Assembly (NCBI GenBank): GCA_963575645.1
Contig: OY754469.1
Span: 22,710,001-22,774,000 of the forward strand
Direction: 5' to 3'
Source: Xanthostigma xanthostigma
Lineage: Eukaryota; Arthropoda; Insecta; Raphidioptera; Raphidiidae
DNA: 64,000 nt
Under the pieces are notes generated by a model. The model worked only from the letters and a program-made list of their open reading frames with translations. It ran no database searches and was not told the DNA's origin. Shown here in pieces: positions 12,575 through 22,449 of the stretch (position 1 is its first letter; every line of letters begins with the position of its first letter). A program made the position numbers and the translations under genes.

Positions 12575-13367
12575 TAGGCCCCACTCACGATCAAACTTCA
12601 TGCCACAGTTCAGTGTTCAAACTTGTAGTTCAGTGAAGCATGATAATGTGTGGGACAAATAAACACTGAAACCAACACTGAAGTCAAGCATGAACTCATC
12701 AAATGCATCTTGATTTTTGAACGACTTCAGTGTTCAGTGTTCAAGTAAACTGCTGTGTGTGTGGGTTTTTTTCAGTTCAGTTTTTGGAGTTCTGTGTTTT
12801 GTACAACCAGAAGCCAAAAATCTCAATGTTGCTGCAAGTCTTTCGTGTGCAGTAATAGATTTTCGCATATTTGTATCCTGTTTCTGAATAAATGGGGTAA
12901 CTAATTCCAGTAAATAATTGTAAGTTAATTCATCCATTCGTAAATAATTATTCCAATCAAGCGGCTCAAGATGTAATTCATTAATCAAATAAACATGACT
13001 TCTTGAATCACGCATTTCTAACCAATTTTTCACCCATATTCTTCTTTTTTTTTTCTTATTTCTCTGTTTTAAATACAATCCCATAGCTATTAACAGCCAA
13101 TCCTCACCATTTAAATTACTCATTTAGTTCTTATTAATGAACTATACTCTATAGTATAATATTATAGTGTGTATATAATATAATATATCTTATTTATCTA
13201 TACTCGACGAGTGTATGCCAACAACTGAACTAAACTGAACACAAAAAATTTAAAAAAATGAGTAGTTTGCATGAGCCGTGTGTGGTGCCAGTCAGTCTTT
13301 CGATTAATCGGTCCAACTTCACTGAACACTGAACTGTGGCATGAAGTTTGATCGTGAGTGGGGCCTA
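12575..13367. mobile_element. PIF/Harbinger deletion derivative
   Basis: Direct TAA at 12572-12574 and 13368-13370 flanks inverted ends of about 45 bp: TAGGCCCCACTCACGATCAA on the left and its exact complement on the right. The body contains only the amino-terminal part of a Harbinger transposase on the minus strand (12734-13123); the DDE nuclease is missing, so the copy is non-autonomous. It lies 68 bp from the unrelated Harbinger MITE at 12064-12507. Confidence 0.88.
12734..13123 (-). pseudogene. Harbinger transposase N-terminal fragment
   Basis: The frame reads from an ATG into ..RIWVKNWLEMRD.. , LEPLDWNNYLRMDELTYNYL and ITAHERLAATLRFLASG, which is the conserved amino-terminal region of insect HARBI1-like transposases (a WV-R motif, YLRM, then ERLAxTLRFLAxG). 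After FLASG, at about codon 106, it runs into the element's right-hand subterminal sequence and stops. The catalytic DDE region, normally about 250 residues further, is deleted. It is a remnant inside the 12575-13367 element. Confidence 0.8.
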
Positions 13368-13375
13368 TAATACTT

Positions 13376-13835
13376 ATATTGATTAGTTAAGTTTAGTTTT
13401 TCTGTTCGATAAAAATCTTGAAATAAATTCGACTGTATTAATAGAAATTTCATCTAAAACTTCAGCAATACTATTGCATTCTATTTCAGGCACTAGCTCG
13501 CGCCTACTATTTTCTAGTCCTGCACACTCAAACAGCAGATGTTTACCTGAGTTCATATCACCACAAAAAACGCATATCCTGTTTCCCTCCGTATCTTTTC
13601 TTGCACCCCTCATCCATGTACCTAGTCTGAAATTGGTTATTTGTCTTCTTTTTTCACTACTTTTAAATAAAAACATATTTAGCTCCTTGTTTTCTATGTA
13701 TAAGCTGTCTGTACATGCTTAATGTGTTTATGTTATCAATATCCTCCATTATTCTCATATACATATTTTCTTCAATTGCTTTATGCATTCTGTTTTTAAA
13801 AATGCTGTATATATTCGTCTCCTCCGTTAGCTCTG
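13376..13835 (-). pseudogene. Non-LTR retrotransposon RT C-terminal fragment
   Basis: The minus-strand frame 13383-13676 contains RRQITNFRLGTWMRGARKD followed by a CCHC-type cluster, CVFCGD..GKHLLFEC, and an SRRELV segment. This is the carboxy-terminal zinc-binding tail found after reverse transcriptase in many LINE-type elements. Upstream the sequence continues in another frame, to about 13835, with ..AIEENMYMRIMEDIDN.. and YRQLIHRKQGAKYVF, so one frameshift separates the two parts. No RT catalytic motif, poly(A) tail or full-length body is present. It is a dead fragment. Confidence 0.72.
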
Positions 13836-14882
13836 ATAAGTTCAGTTCCTATATCAATTTCCTTAACTATTATGTAATATGATCAATGTTAAAATTTACA
13901 GCGCTATTAAATTTCTGTCTCACTAACGTAAGTGATTAAGAGAAGGTTAGAAAGTGATAAAAATTTTAACAAAATTAACAGCACTGTAGATTCTTAATGC
14001 AGTATAGCACCAAATGCTGGTTTAAAGCTTGCGGAACAGAGTTTGGCACTATACTTAACCAGAGAACATTTCTTAACGAATGACTAACGAAGGTCCTCAA
14101 ACACAATTCAAGTCTAGATATTATGATAAAAAAATGTCCAAAAACTGATAAAAAAACTAAATTACTATCTTATAAGCATTGGAACCATTGGACATGATAC
14201 ATCAGCCGAACGCACAACTTACAACAGATATATTAAATTCTTAAGTGAACATTAGCATGTAATTAGTCCCTTATATTTTCATCTTGACCAGTAAACTACT
14301 CACAGTGACTCAGAATAGACTGGAACGGGTATGGAAAAACCCTAATATCAGGGCTACAGTTTTGATTAAAATAATATACGTTTATTAAGACTTTCTTTTG
14401 TTTTATAGGTTTATTCTTATAAAATTAACAAAATTTTATATCGGCCAACGGAGGTGTAATAGAACATCGGGATACTTTTTCGTGAAAATAATGTAACAAT
14501 GTTAAATAAGACAAAAAATATTATTTTGTTAGCATTATTATTAGAAAAGTTTTATTCTTATTAATTTTTTAAAGAAGAAAATCTCCTATCGATAGATAGA
14601 TTGTAAATTATAGACGCTCTACAGCTGAGGTCATCAACGTCTATGTGTCTATTAGAGAATCTGTACGCCGGAATACATAAACCGAGTGGTACCTATATGA
14701 GCTCGGATTTCTGGGAGCGCTTATTACCAAAAAAGTTGTAATGCAAACTACATTCCAACGTTTCTTCTGAGAAGTCTATCTTCCTATATCTAGTGTGATA
14801 GTGCAGTGTCGTTTTCATCAATTAATTTGCATTGATAAAGCCACTTGAAAACTGTAAACTGACTACTGCACATAATGGTGTA
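13836..14882. other. Intergenic stretch
   Basis: No gene was recognised. A short palindromic word centred near 14630 (ATAGACGCTCTACAGCTGAG with its mirror) recurs elsewhere in the window and is reported as a finding. Confidence 0.35.
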
Positions 14883-15299
14883 AGAGCTGGCTACGGAGAA
14901 AATGGGTGACTCGGTGCAGAGCTGAAAATTTGCAGAATAATAGGAGATAGTATAAGTAAGTAGGGGAAAAATTGCCAGAAGGCTAGGCGGAAGATAAAGA
15001 GCCGCCAGAAGGCGCTAATGTTGCGAAAAATCAGTGCATTTCTGGTAATTTCTATACTTATTCTGTAGGTAATTCAAAACTAGATTATATATTATATATA
15101 TTATACATTATATAGTTATAAGGGCATACTGAAAATTCAAACATGATATAATAATTACATTCGACAAATATTCAAAATCATTAATGACATTTTGTCAAAA
15201 TGTCATTAATGATTTTGAATATTTGTCGAATGTAATTTATGAATTTATTATATCATGTTTGAATTTTCAGTATGCCCTTATAACTATATAATGTATAAT
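14883..15299. repeat. Left part of a palindromic foldback element split by a retrotransposon
   Basis: The sequence from AGAGCTGGCTACGGAGAA inward is an almost exact reverse complement of 24548-24756. The innermost part (about 15100-15299) is itself a perfect hairpin centred at about 15199, where GACATTTT and AAAATGTC are separated by three bases. With the LTR element removed, the whole is a nearly perfect palindrome of about 630 bp with almost no loop. It has no coding capacity. No clear target duplication was found at its outer ends. Confidence 0.88.
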
Positions 15300-15303
15300 A
15301 TAT

Positions 15304-17397
15304 TGTAATATGGTCAAATTTGCCCCCCGAAGGACCCCAGGACCAACCCCGAATATTCTTAATTAAATCTCCTTTTGAAATTCATTTTTTTAAATTTTCC
15401 GTTTCGGTAACTTTTTCTTTGACACCCTGTATGGACATCTATATTTTTTTGAAACCGCGCTATGACCTAACTTGTTTTTTGGTTTTGTCAAATAATTTAC
15501 AGAATCCTGTAATGATAATTCGATAATTGCTAATAGTTGATAATGTGCCGAACAGGTGGCGAATGCGGTCCATTAGCTTGGGCTTTTGTATAAGATGTTT
15601 TTTAGAAAAAAAATCGAAAACGAAAGGACTGCGACTGTGAATTTGAGAGAGTGAACATCACGCTTGCGAGCCGAATATAATTTCGGAATAAAAAAAGTAG
15701 CGAATTTCGTCTAAGTGCCGTTTACCGTGTCGTGTAAAAGTTTTTAGTTTTTACCGCTATCGATTGATTATTGTGAGTTGATAACGCTTGATCTCGTTGA
15801 TAATTCGTCTTAAAAATTAAAGCGTAGTCATTTGTCTAATTTGAACGCCATTTTCTGGAAAGTATTGCGATGTCATTTGAAGGGCACGTGTTGCGGTTCC
15901 TACTCGAAAATGTTTAATTTTGCTTTGCAATTCTAAAGTTTTGTGAGTGTATCTTCGTGGCCAACGTGTGCCAATCACTTTTCTTTATCTACTGGATCGA
16001 TTTCAACATATTTATTTCAAGAAGTTCCGGTTGGTGCTTTCATCTTTGTCGGACATCCAGACTTTTGGTGGTCTCACCTGGAAGGAGTCGGATTGAGCTG
16101 CAAAACTTATCTACTTACCGCACGAACAAAATTACCTACAGGTATTTTGTTTTCAATTTTACTTCATAGTGAGTTAATACAAAAGTTCAGTGAATCAAAT
16201 TAGTCTGTGAGATTCTAATCTTGCGTAAGTTGTGGTGCACACGTTAGCGTACTTTTGATTTTAATTTTAACTATTAATTGTTTATAAAAATTTGCATCTA
16301 TTAACGTCTTACAAATAATATTAATCTACATAGTGTGACGTTCACTGAGGTCATCGGCTGTAGCTTGCTTAAACTAGCAAATGACTGTTTTTAGTAGTTC
16401 GTATGTTAAATGCAAACAAAAAAAAAATAATAATAATATTCATAACGCGGTGAAAACTATTTTAATTTGTTTATCGCTTTTTGTATTCTTGATCCTATAA
16501 TATAGGAACTGTGATTTCGTTCTGTTTTTATTATTATTAAAATGCGCTGTGTCGTGTACGTGTGTATAGGTACAATCGTTAGGGCTAGCTTTTAGTAATA
16601 AAGTTATTTCAGATCGTGTTGTATGTTAGTGAAGTTGTTGGTTCTAAATTTTTGTTGCAGCTCACTGTTTTCACTTTTAAAAGATAATTTATCTATTGCG
16701 AATTGGATCACTGTCCTGTACCTGCTAACGCCATAACTATTGTACCTACTTTAGTTTAATTGTACCTATTTTAGTTTAATTGTTATTTCTATTTAAGTTA
16801 TATGGTAGCGTTCGTTCTGCCTATAGTTGCTGAAAATTTTCAGGTTTATAATATAGTGAATTTACTTGTGTACCATTTATCATTATTATTGCTAGCTATT
16901 TTTAGGCTTGTTTTTGTAGTAATTTTATCGCTAGTAGGTAGTTACAGTCACAATGACTCATCTTGCCATTTTTTGTTATAAAATTTCAATTTTGTACAAC
17001 CACAAGTAATATTTCACCACAATACTTGTTTTAATTTAAAAAAAAAAAAAAAAAAGGAAAATTAAATTTTTTGAAACTAAAATTTCGCGTTTAATTGGAT
17101 CCGAACCACTCCAGTTTCTTGACAGGTGAGACCAACATCTGTCAACAGTGCTAACAAGAGGATTGGTCAGGCGCCCATAGAATTTCAATTTGAGCTTAAC
17201 ACCGCTTAAAGCAGCTCGTCCTTGATGTTAACAATTCTAGCCAAAATCCTGGTAAGTTCGGTCCATAGCCACGTCACTACCGTTTTTTTGTTTTTTTGTA
17301 ATTTGAGCAGTAATCTCGCGAACTCACCCCAGCGCCGCTAAAAAGGAGCTAGCCTGAATTAAGGTCCCGGCCAAAGCCCGAAGGGGAAGACCTGAGA
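15304..17397 (+). repeat. 5' LTR of the Ty3/gypsy element
   Basis: It starts TGTAATATGGTCAAATTTGC and is matched base for base by 22450-24543 over every line compared, including an 18-A homopolymer. It ends CCTGAGA where the 3' copy has CCTGACA. AATAAA at 16597-16602 is a candidate poly(A) signal. Small frames inside (for example 15943-16203) are duplicated only because the LTR is and are not called as genes. Confidence 0.95.
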
Positions 17398-17400
17398 AAT

Positions 17401-17425
17401 TGGCGCCTGCCAACGTGGGGCTCGA
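17401..17425 (+). other. Primer binding site, tRNA-Lys-like, with a 3-nt interruption
   Basis: TGGCGCC begins three bases after the LTR and is followed, after TGC, by CAACGTGGGGCTCGA. The 3' end of insect tRNA-Lys would pair with TGGCGCC joined directly to CAACGTGGGGCTCGA, so 22 of 25 positions fit with one 3-nt bulge. This identifies the likely minus-strand primer. Confidence 0.75.
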
Positions 17426-17643
17426 TTTAAGTAAAATTTTTTTGTTAATTTTTTTTTCCGGTTTTCTCTTACGTACCGATCTTGCTTTTGATTGTTCGTA
17501 TCCTGGCGAATAATAAACAATTTCGTCGTTTCCTGATTACGTCGTATTTTGTTTTCTGTTTCTCTTAAACGATTGTCTATTAGTCCTAGTGATACAAGTT
17601 GACGCTAGATTTCAATTTCGTTTGTCTATCATAATATTTCGAT

Positions 17644-18885
17644 ATGTCAGTGATTGGGTTAACTCGCGATGAACTCGTATACGAGTTAGAATTGCGTCAT
17701 GTGAAAGGTGTAGGTCACATGAACCTGACCTTACTACGTACGTCGTTGGCTACGCTAATGTCGCAAAACGAGGATTTGGATTTTCCGGATGCCGAATTAA
17801 ACATTTCGTCCGAATTGAGTGTTTGCCGTCGAAAGATTGGGGAATTACGCAATCTAGTGCAAAATTTCTCGGGTTCTATTGATAGTTCCACCTTTAACAT
17901 TCTCGACACTCGCATCTTGCATTTGATCAGCCGTACCCGACGCCTTATGTCTCGTGCAAACGCGCCCCAGTTGAATTCTGATGTCATGCTTCTAATTAAT
18001 CAAGCTTTAGCCCTTGATGAAGAGTTGAGCACTCGCGCTTTGCAAGCTTCTACCCCAGATAATAATTCTACCATGTCATTAAACGACTCTTCGCCAATTT
18101 CGACCACACCGAATCCTCAAGTTCCGGTATACAAATGGGGTGTAACGTTCGATGGAAACGAATCGATTAGCGATTTTCTCGAGCGAGTCGCAGATCTTCG
18201 CTTAGCTCGCCATGTATCGAAGTCGGTTCTGTTTAGTTCAGCCGTAGATTTATTTACCGGGTCCGCACTGCATTGGTTCCGGGCATATAGGGACACTTTT
18301 ACGTCATGGGATGATTTGGCATCTCGCCTGAAGGAAGAATTCCAGCCAATTGGTTACGAGGAAGACCTCTGGAATGAAATCGTCCATCGCATCCAAGGAC
18401 CTGATGAGCGTGTCAATGCTTACATCGCCTGCATGCTTAATCTCTTCTCCCGACTGTCCGACGCTGTTCCGGCCACTCGTCAGTTAAATATTATTCGACG
18501 GAATTTGACGCCTTACTTGCTCGAACATTTAGGTGCTGCCGATATCCAAACTATCGACGAGTTGAAGAAGGTATGTAAGAAGTTGGAAGAAAACAAACAT
18601 CTGGCGGAACGGAATGCTAAGTCCAATCCCGTTTCAGTTCAACCCGTGGAACCCAATTATGCGTATCAGCCCGTGGGGGCTCCTCGGAATGTTCGCTCTC
18701 GTTCCGAAAGTAGCAATGCAGTAGTCTCGTTAACGGCTGTTTGTTGGAACTGCCAACAGCAAGGCCATCGTTACGCTCAGTGTAAGGAAGCCAAGCAGTT
18801 CTTTTGCTACCGTTGTGGAGATAGGTCCCATTTAGCGAAAGCTTGTCCAAGTCCGCCGTCGAAAAACTACAACGCCGGTGCGTAA
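17644..18885 (+). CDS. Ty3/gypsy Gag polyprotein
   Basis: This 413-codon frame encodes the structural protein that packages element RNA. Residues about 165-290 carry the retrotransposon gag (capsid) signature, with SALHWFRAYRDTFTSWDDL followed by LKEEFQP. Near the C terminus are two CX2CX4HX4C zinc knuckles, CWNCQQQGHRYAQC (367-380) and CYRCGDRSHLAKAC (388-401), which bind RNA as the nucleocapsid. The first ATG follows a roughly 220-nt leader after the primer site. The frame ends inside the start of pol, overlapping it by 43 nt in a different phase. No in-frame stop or frameshift damages it, in keeping with a young element. Confidence 0.94.
   Translation: MSVIGLTRDELVYELELRHVKGVGHMNLTLLRTSLATLMSQNEDLDFPDAELNISSELSVCRRKIGELRNLVQNFSGSIDSSTFNILDTRILHLISRTRRLMSRANAPQLNSDVMLLINQALALDEELSTRALQASTPDNNSTMSLNDSSPISTTPNPQVPVYKWGVTFDGNESISDFLERVADLRLARHVSKSVLFSSAVDLFTGSALHWFRAYRDTFTSWDDLASRLKEEFQPIGYEEDLWNEIVHRIQGPDERVNAYIACMLNLFSRLSDAVPATRQLNIIRRNLTPYLLEHLGAADIQTIDELKKVCKKLEENKHLAERNAKSNPVSVQPVEPNYAYQPVGAPRNVRSRSESSNAVVSLTAVCWNCQQQGHRYAQCKEAKQFFCYRCGDRSHLAKACPSPPSKNYNAGA
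18843..18885 (+). promoter_or_regulatory. gag-pol overlap, putative -1 frameshift region
   Basis: pol is in the -1 phase relative to gag and the frames overlap for 43 nt. A candidate slip site is CGAAAAAC at 18860-18867 (gag codons TCG AAA AAC), but it is not a canonical X-XXY-YYZ heptamer since the first triplet is not uniform. Pol could instead start at its own ATG at 18843. The mechanism is inferred from frame geometry only. Confidence 0.45.
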
Positions 18886-21800
18886 TTCGGAATCGTACGT
18901 GCCGCCCTCGCTCTAAGATTCCGCCATTTTTTTCTCGAACGGATGACTCTTGGAAGCAATGGCTTCTTCATGTTAGCAAATTTTGTCGTTCCAAAAAAGT
19001 GCCTGCGAAAGCGCCTGTCGTCTCTCCCGCCCTTACGTCCCGCGTAGGTGATAATCGCCCTTATATTCGCGTAACTGTTTTGAGTAAATCCTGGGTCTGC
19101 TTGGTGGACACCGGAGCTAATCGCTCGATCCTAGGCCAACACGGCAGCGCGCTTCTGAAAATGGTATCGCTAACGCCTTGCCCTACCGATGTGTCGCTTA
19201 CCACCGCTGACGGTGTTTATCAACCTGTATCTGGTTCTGTTGTTATCCCCATCAACGTTGCCGGTGTTCAACGTTGCCTGGAAGTTCTCGTCGTTCCGTC
19301 GGTAAAACATGTTCTATTGTTAGGCATGGATTTCATTCGAACCTTTGGGTTGTCGCTCGATTTTCATGACCACTCTTTCACAATTTCGGAACAAGTGTGG
19401 CAGTCTCAGTTTTGCCAGGTTATGACGATTGGAGCTCTTTGTGAGCGCAACGATTTGAGTCGTGATCAGGCTGAGCAGCTGTCGGCCAGGATTCAACAAT
19501 TTGAGTCCTTATCATGGCAGGAAGGTCAGAAGTTAGGACGCACCAACCTCACGCAACATGAAATTGATACTGGGAACTCAAAGCCATTAAAGCAACGCCA
19601 ATATCCATTATCTCCGTACCTTATGACTCACCTAAATGCGGAATTGGATCACATGTTGAAGCTTAAGGTGGTGAAACCATCCAATAGTCCGTGGTCGTCC
19701 CCAGTGCTTTTGATAAAAAAATCGAATGGCGAATATCGATTCTGTTTCGATGGGCGTCGTCTTAACAGCGTCACTAAACCGGATGCTTACCCTTTGCCGC
19801 GTGTCGACCACATATTGAGCATGTTGTCGGGTGCTAAGTTTCTTACTAGCGTCGATCTCAAGTCGGCCTTTTGGCAGATTCCTCTATCATCTACGTCCTG
19901 TGAAAAGACTGCCTTTTCTGTTCCCGGTAGGGGGTTGTTCGAATTCAACGTTATGCCGTTTGGGCTGAGAAATGCGCCACAAACCCAGCAGCGATTTATG
20001 GATCGTGTTTTGGGCCCCGAATTGGAGCCCTATGTTTTCGTTTATCTCGACGATATAATTATCGCCACCTCAACTTTCGCAAAACATTTAGAAATTTTGC
20101 GTGAAGTTTATACTCGTTTTCGTCATGCTAACCTTACAATAAATTTATCGAAGTGTGAATTTTGTCGCCCCTCGTTAAAGTTCCTCGGATTTGTTATTGA
20201 TAAGTTGGGTCTTCGAACGGATCCCGATAAAGTCGCGGCGATGGTGAACTATGCTAGGCCTACTAACACCACCGAGGTTAAGCGTTTTATCGGCTTGTGT
20301 TCGTGGTATCGCCGATTCATCTCGAATTTTTCTACGCTAACCGCTCCGATAACCGAGTTAATAAAAAACCGTCAAAAGGGTCAAAAGATCGTATGGTCAG
20401 CTCAAGCTGAAGAGTCGTTTCAAGCTATCAAGAAGGCGTTGGTTTCCGCGCCCGTTCTCGCTAGTCCGGATTTTTCTCGTCCCTTTACAGTGCAGTGTGA
20501 TGCGTCGGATTGTGGTTTGGGGTGTGTGTTAACACAAAGCAACGATGATTCTGTCGATGTTCCGATTGCTTTCGCCAGCAGGACCCTTTCTACAAGAGAG
20601 CGCAAATTTTCAACCACGGAAAAGGAATGTCTTGCCGTGCTTTTCGGAATTGAAAAATTCCGCCCCTATATCGAAGGTACTCGCTTCACTGTTCTGACCG
20701 ATCATCATTCCCTGCTTTGGTTACAGAAACTCAAGGACCCTACTGGTCGCCTCGCTCGTTGGGCCCTCAAAATACAGCAGTACGATATCGAATTCGTACA
20801 TCGAAAAGGTACTCTTCATGTCGTTCCGGACGCCCTTTCTCGGTCTCCGCTTGAAATCTCCGCTATCGACTTCGCAGACGAAGCTTGTCGTGCTGACGCC
20901 TGGTACCAGCGCATGATTGGTCAAGTGCGTGAGTCGCCTGACGACTATCCCAATTGGCGTGTTGTGAACGAGCGACTTTTCAAACGCCTTCCTCTTGATT
21001 TGGGTCAAGGACCCAATCAGGATCAATGGAAAGTCGTGGTCCCGAAGCCTTCTAGGCATACGTTAATTCAGCGGTATCACTGTCCTCCCACCGCTGGTCA
21101 CTTGGGTGTGGCCAAAACCCTGTATCGCGTTTCTGAACAGCACTATTGGCCGAAGATGAGATCGGATGTCGGACGGTTTGTATCCAAATGTCGGATTTGT
21201 GCGGCACAGAAGGTACAGCAGTTCGCCCGGCCTGGTTTTATGGGCCAACCGAAATGCGTCAAGTTCCCTTGGCAACTTATTGGCTGCGATATTGTTGGGC
21301 CCCTCCCTCGAACCAAAGATGGTCACCGTTTTATTCTAGTCGTTGTGGATTGGTTTTCCAAATTTGTACTGTTGCATCGATTAAAGCAGGCTAATGCACG
21401 AGCTATTTCCAAGTATCTCGAGGAAGAGGTTTTCCTAATGTTCGGAGCTCCGCAAATAATGCTGTCCGACAACGGTACTGAATTTACTGCTGCATCCATC
21501 AAACAGCTCTTGGGAAAATATGGCGTACGACATTGGCTTACGGCCAAATATCATGCGCAGGCTAACTTCGTTGAGCGAGTCAATCGCACTGTCGGAACTG
21601 CTATTCGTTCGTATCTGCAAGATACTAATCACCATGAATGGGATCAAGTCGTACCGGAAATAGCTTTTGCTCTTCGTACCGCCATTCACGATTCCACGGG
21701 GTTTGTACCTAGTTTCCTCAATTTCGGACGATTCGTCCCGCTCAACGGCAACTACTATGGTGCTATAGCTCAACAGGACGTCATTGAGTTGAATTGGTCT

Positions 21801-22313
21801 AGCGACGTTTATGCTAAGCAGATGAAGGATCATCCTGCTATATTTCACGAGGTTCGTCGTCACCTTTCGGAAGCCTATGTGCGCCATGCCGAGGCCTACA
21901 ATAAGGGCAAGCGACTACCGGATCAGTATCGTGTCGGTCAGCGCGTGTGGAAGAAGCACTATGTTTTGTCGAGTGGTGCTCATGGCTTTACGTCCAAACT
22001 AGCTCCCCGATTTGTTCAGTGTGTCGTTTCTAAGGTCATCTCCCCTTTGATCTATGAGTTAAACAATGAACACGGTCAGCCAATCGGTCGTTGGCATGTT
22101 AAGGACCTTAAACCGGTCCAAGAGGATTCGGATCAAACTTCGCCTGCCTCCAGTGAGAAGGATGAATCCAGCGGGGATGAAGCAGTGGAGTCAGACCCAG
22201 ATGCAGTAGAGTCAGACCACGATGCAGTGGACGAACGCAATAACGCTTCGGATCAGGATACTGCTCAGCCGGATTTTGCTAGCGACGATTCTGTTTGGGA
22301 TTTGTTCGATTAA
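18843..22313 (+). CDS. Ty3/gypsy Pol polyprotein (protease, RT, RNase H, integrase)
   Basis: An uninterrupted 1156-codon frame holds all the enzymes for reverse transcription and integration. The aspartic protease active site is LVDTGANRSILG (D89). Reverse transcriptase spans about 250-450, with FLTSVDLKSAFWQIPL and the catalytic YLDD at 401-404. RNase H follows with CDASDCGLG (D553) and TDHHSLLWL (D620). The integrase zinc-binding HHCC has H746, H753, C783 and C786. The integrase catalytic triad is D816, D876 and E911, with the family's 35-residue D-E spacing. The tail after about 1085 is acidic and repetitive, with two copies of a SD-DAVESD type unit, and is not a recognised domain. The RT-RNase H-integrase order places it in Ty3/gypsy and not Ty1/copia. 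All catalytic residues that I could check are present. Confidence 0.96.
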   Translation: MSKSAVEKLQRRCVIRNRTCRPRSKIPPFFSRTDDSWKQWLLHVSKFCRSKKVPAKAPVVSPALTSRVGDNRPYIRVTVLSKSWVCLVDTGANRSILGQHGSALLKMVSLTPCPTDVSLTTADGVYQPVSGSVVIPINVAGVQRCLEVLVVPSVKHVLLLGMDFIRTFGLSLDFHDHSFTISEQVWQSQFCQVMTIGALCERNDLSRDQAEQLSARIQQFESLSWQEGQKLGRTNLTQHEIDTGNSKPLKQRQYPLSPYLMTHLNAELDHMLKLKVVKPSNSPWSSPVLLIKKSNGEYRFCFDGRRLNSVTKPDAYPLPRVDHILSMLSGAKFLTSVDLKSAFWQIPLSSTSCEKTAFSVPGRGLFEFNVMPFGLRNAPQTQQRFMDRVLGPELEPYVFVYLDDIIIATSTFAKHLEILREVYTRFRHANLTINLSKCEFCRPSLKFLGFVIDKLGLRTDPDKVAAMVNYARPTNTTEVKRFIGLCSWYRRFISNFSTLTAPITELIKNRQKGQKIVWSAQAEESFQAIKKALVSAPVLASPDFSRPFTVQCDASDCGLGCVLTQSNDDSVDVPIAFASRTLSTRERKFSTTEKECLAVLFGIEKFRPYIEGTRFTVLTDHHSLLWLQKLKDPTGRLARWALKIQQYDIEFVHRKGTLHVVPDALSRSPLEISAIDFADEACRADAWYQRMIGQVRESPDDYPNWRVVNERLFKRLPLDLGQGPNQDQWKVVVPKPSRHTLIQRYHCPPTAGHLGVAKTLYRVSEQHYWPKMRSDVGRFVSKCRICAAQKVQQFARPGFMGQPKCVKFPWQLIGCDIVGPLPRTKDGHRFILVVVDWFSKFVLLHRLKQANARAISKYLEEEVFLMFGAPQIMLSDNGTEFTAASIKQLLGKYGVRHWLTAKYHAQANFVERVNRTVGTAIRSYLQDTNHHEWDQVVPEIAFALRTAIHDSTGFVPSFLNFGRFVPLNGNYYGAIAQQDVIELNWSSDVYAKQMKDHPAIFHEVRRHLSEAYVRHAEAYNKGKRLPDQYRVGQRVWKKHYVLSSGAHGFTSKLAPRFVQCVVSKVISPLIYELNNEHGQPIGRWHVKDLKPVQEDSDQTSPASSEKDESSGDEAVESDPDAVESDHDAVDERNNASDQDTAQPDFASDDSVWDLFD

Positions 22314-22433
22314 GCATTAATGCGACCATTGAAGCTCCTTTTGTTTAATTCGTCCCGTCTTACCTATCTTATTTCGAATCGCTTCTTATAGTTTTACTCT
22401 TAATGAAGAAAAGGTCTTCGTCCTTTTCTTTTT

Positions 22434-22447
22434 GGAGGAAGAAGGGG
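22434..22447 (+). other. Polypurine tract
   Basis: GGAGGAAGAAGGGG lies two bases before the 3' LTR and is the expected plus-strand primer for this element. Confidence 0.8.
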
Positions 22448-22449
22448 TG

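Noticed and set aside
15943-16203. 86-codon frame inside the 5' LTR, repeated identically at 23089-23349
   Set aside because: The second copy exists only because the LTR is duplicated; there is no domain or conserved start context.
20420-21887. Minus-strand and alternative-frame open stretches across pol
   Set aside because: They are shadows of the pol frame, which carries every catalytic motif; none shows a domain of its own.
22314-22433. Possible envelope gene after pol
   Set aside because: Only about 120 bp lie between the pol stop and the polypurine tract, so there is no room for an envelope frame.
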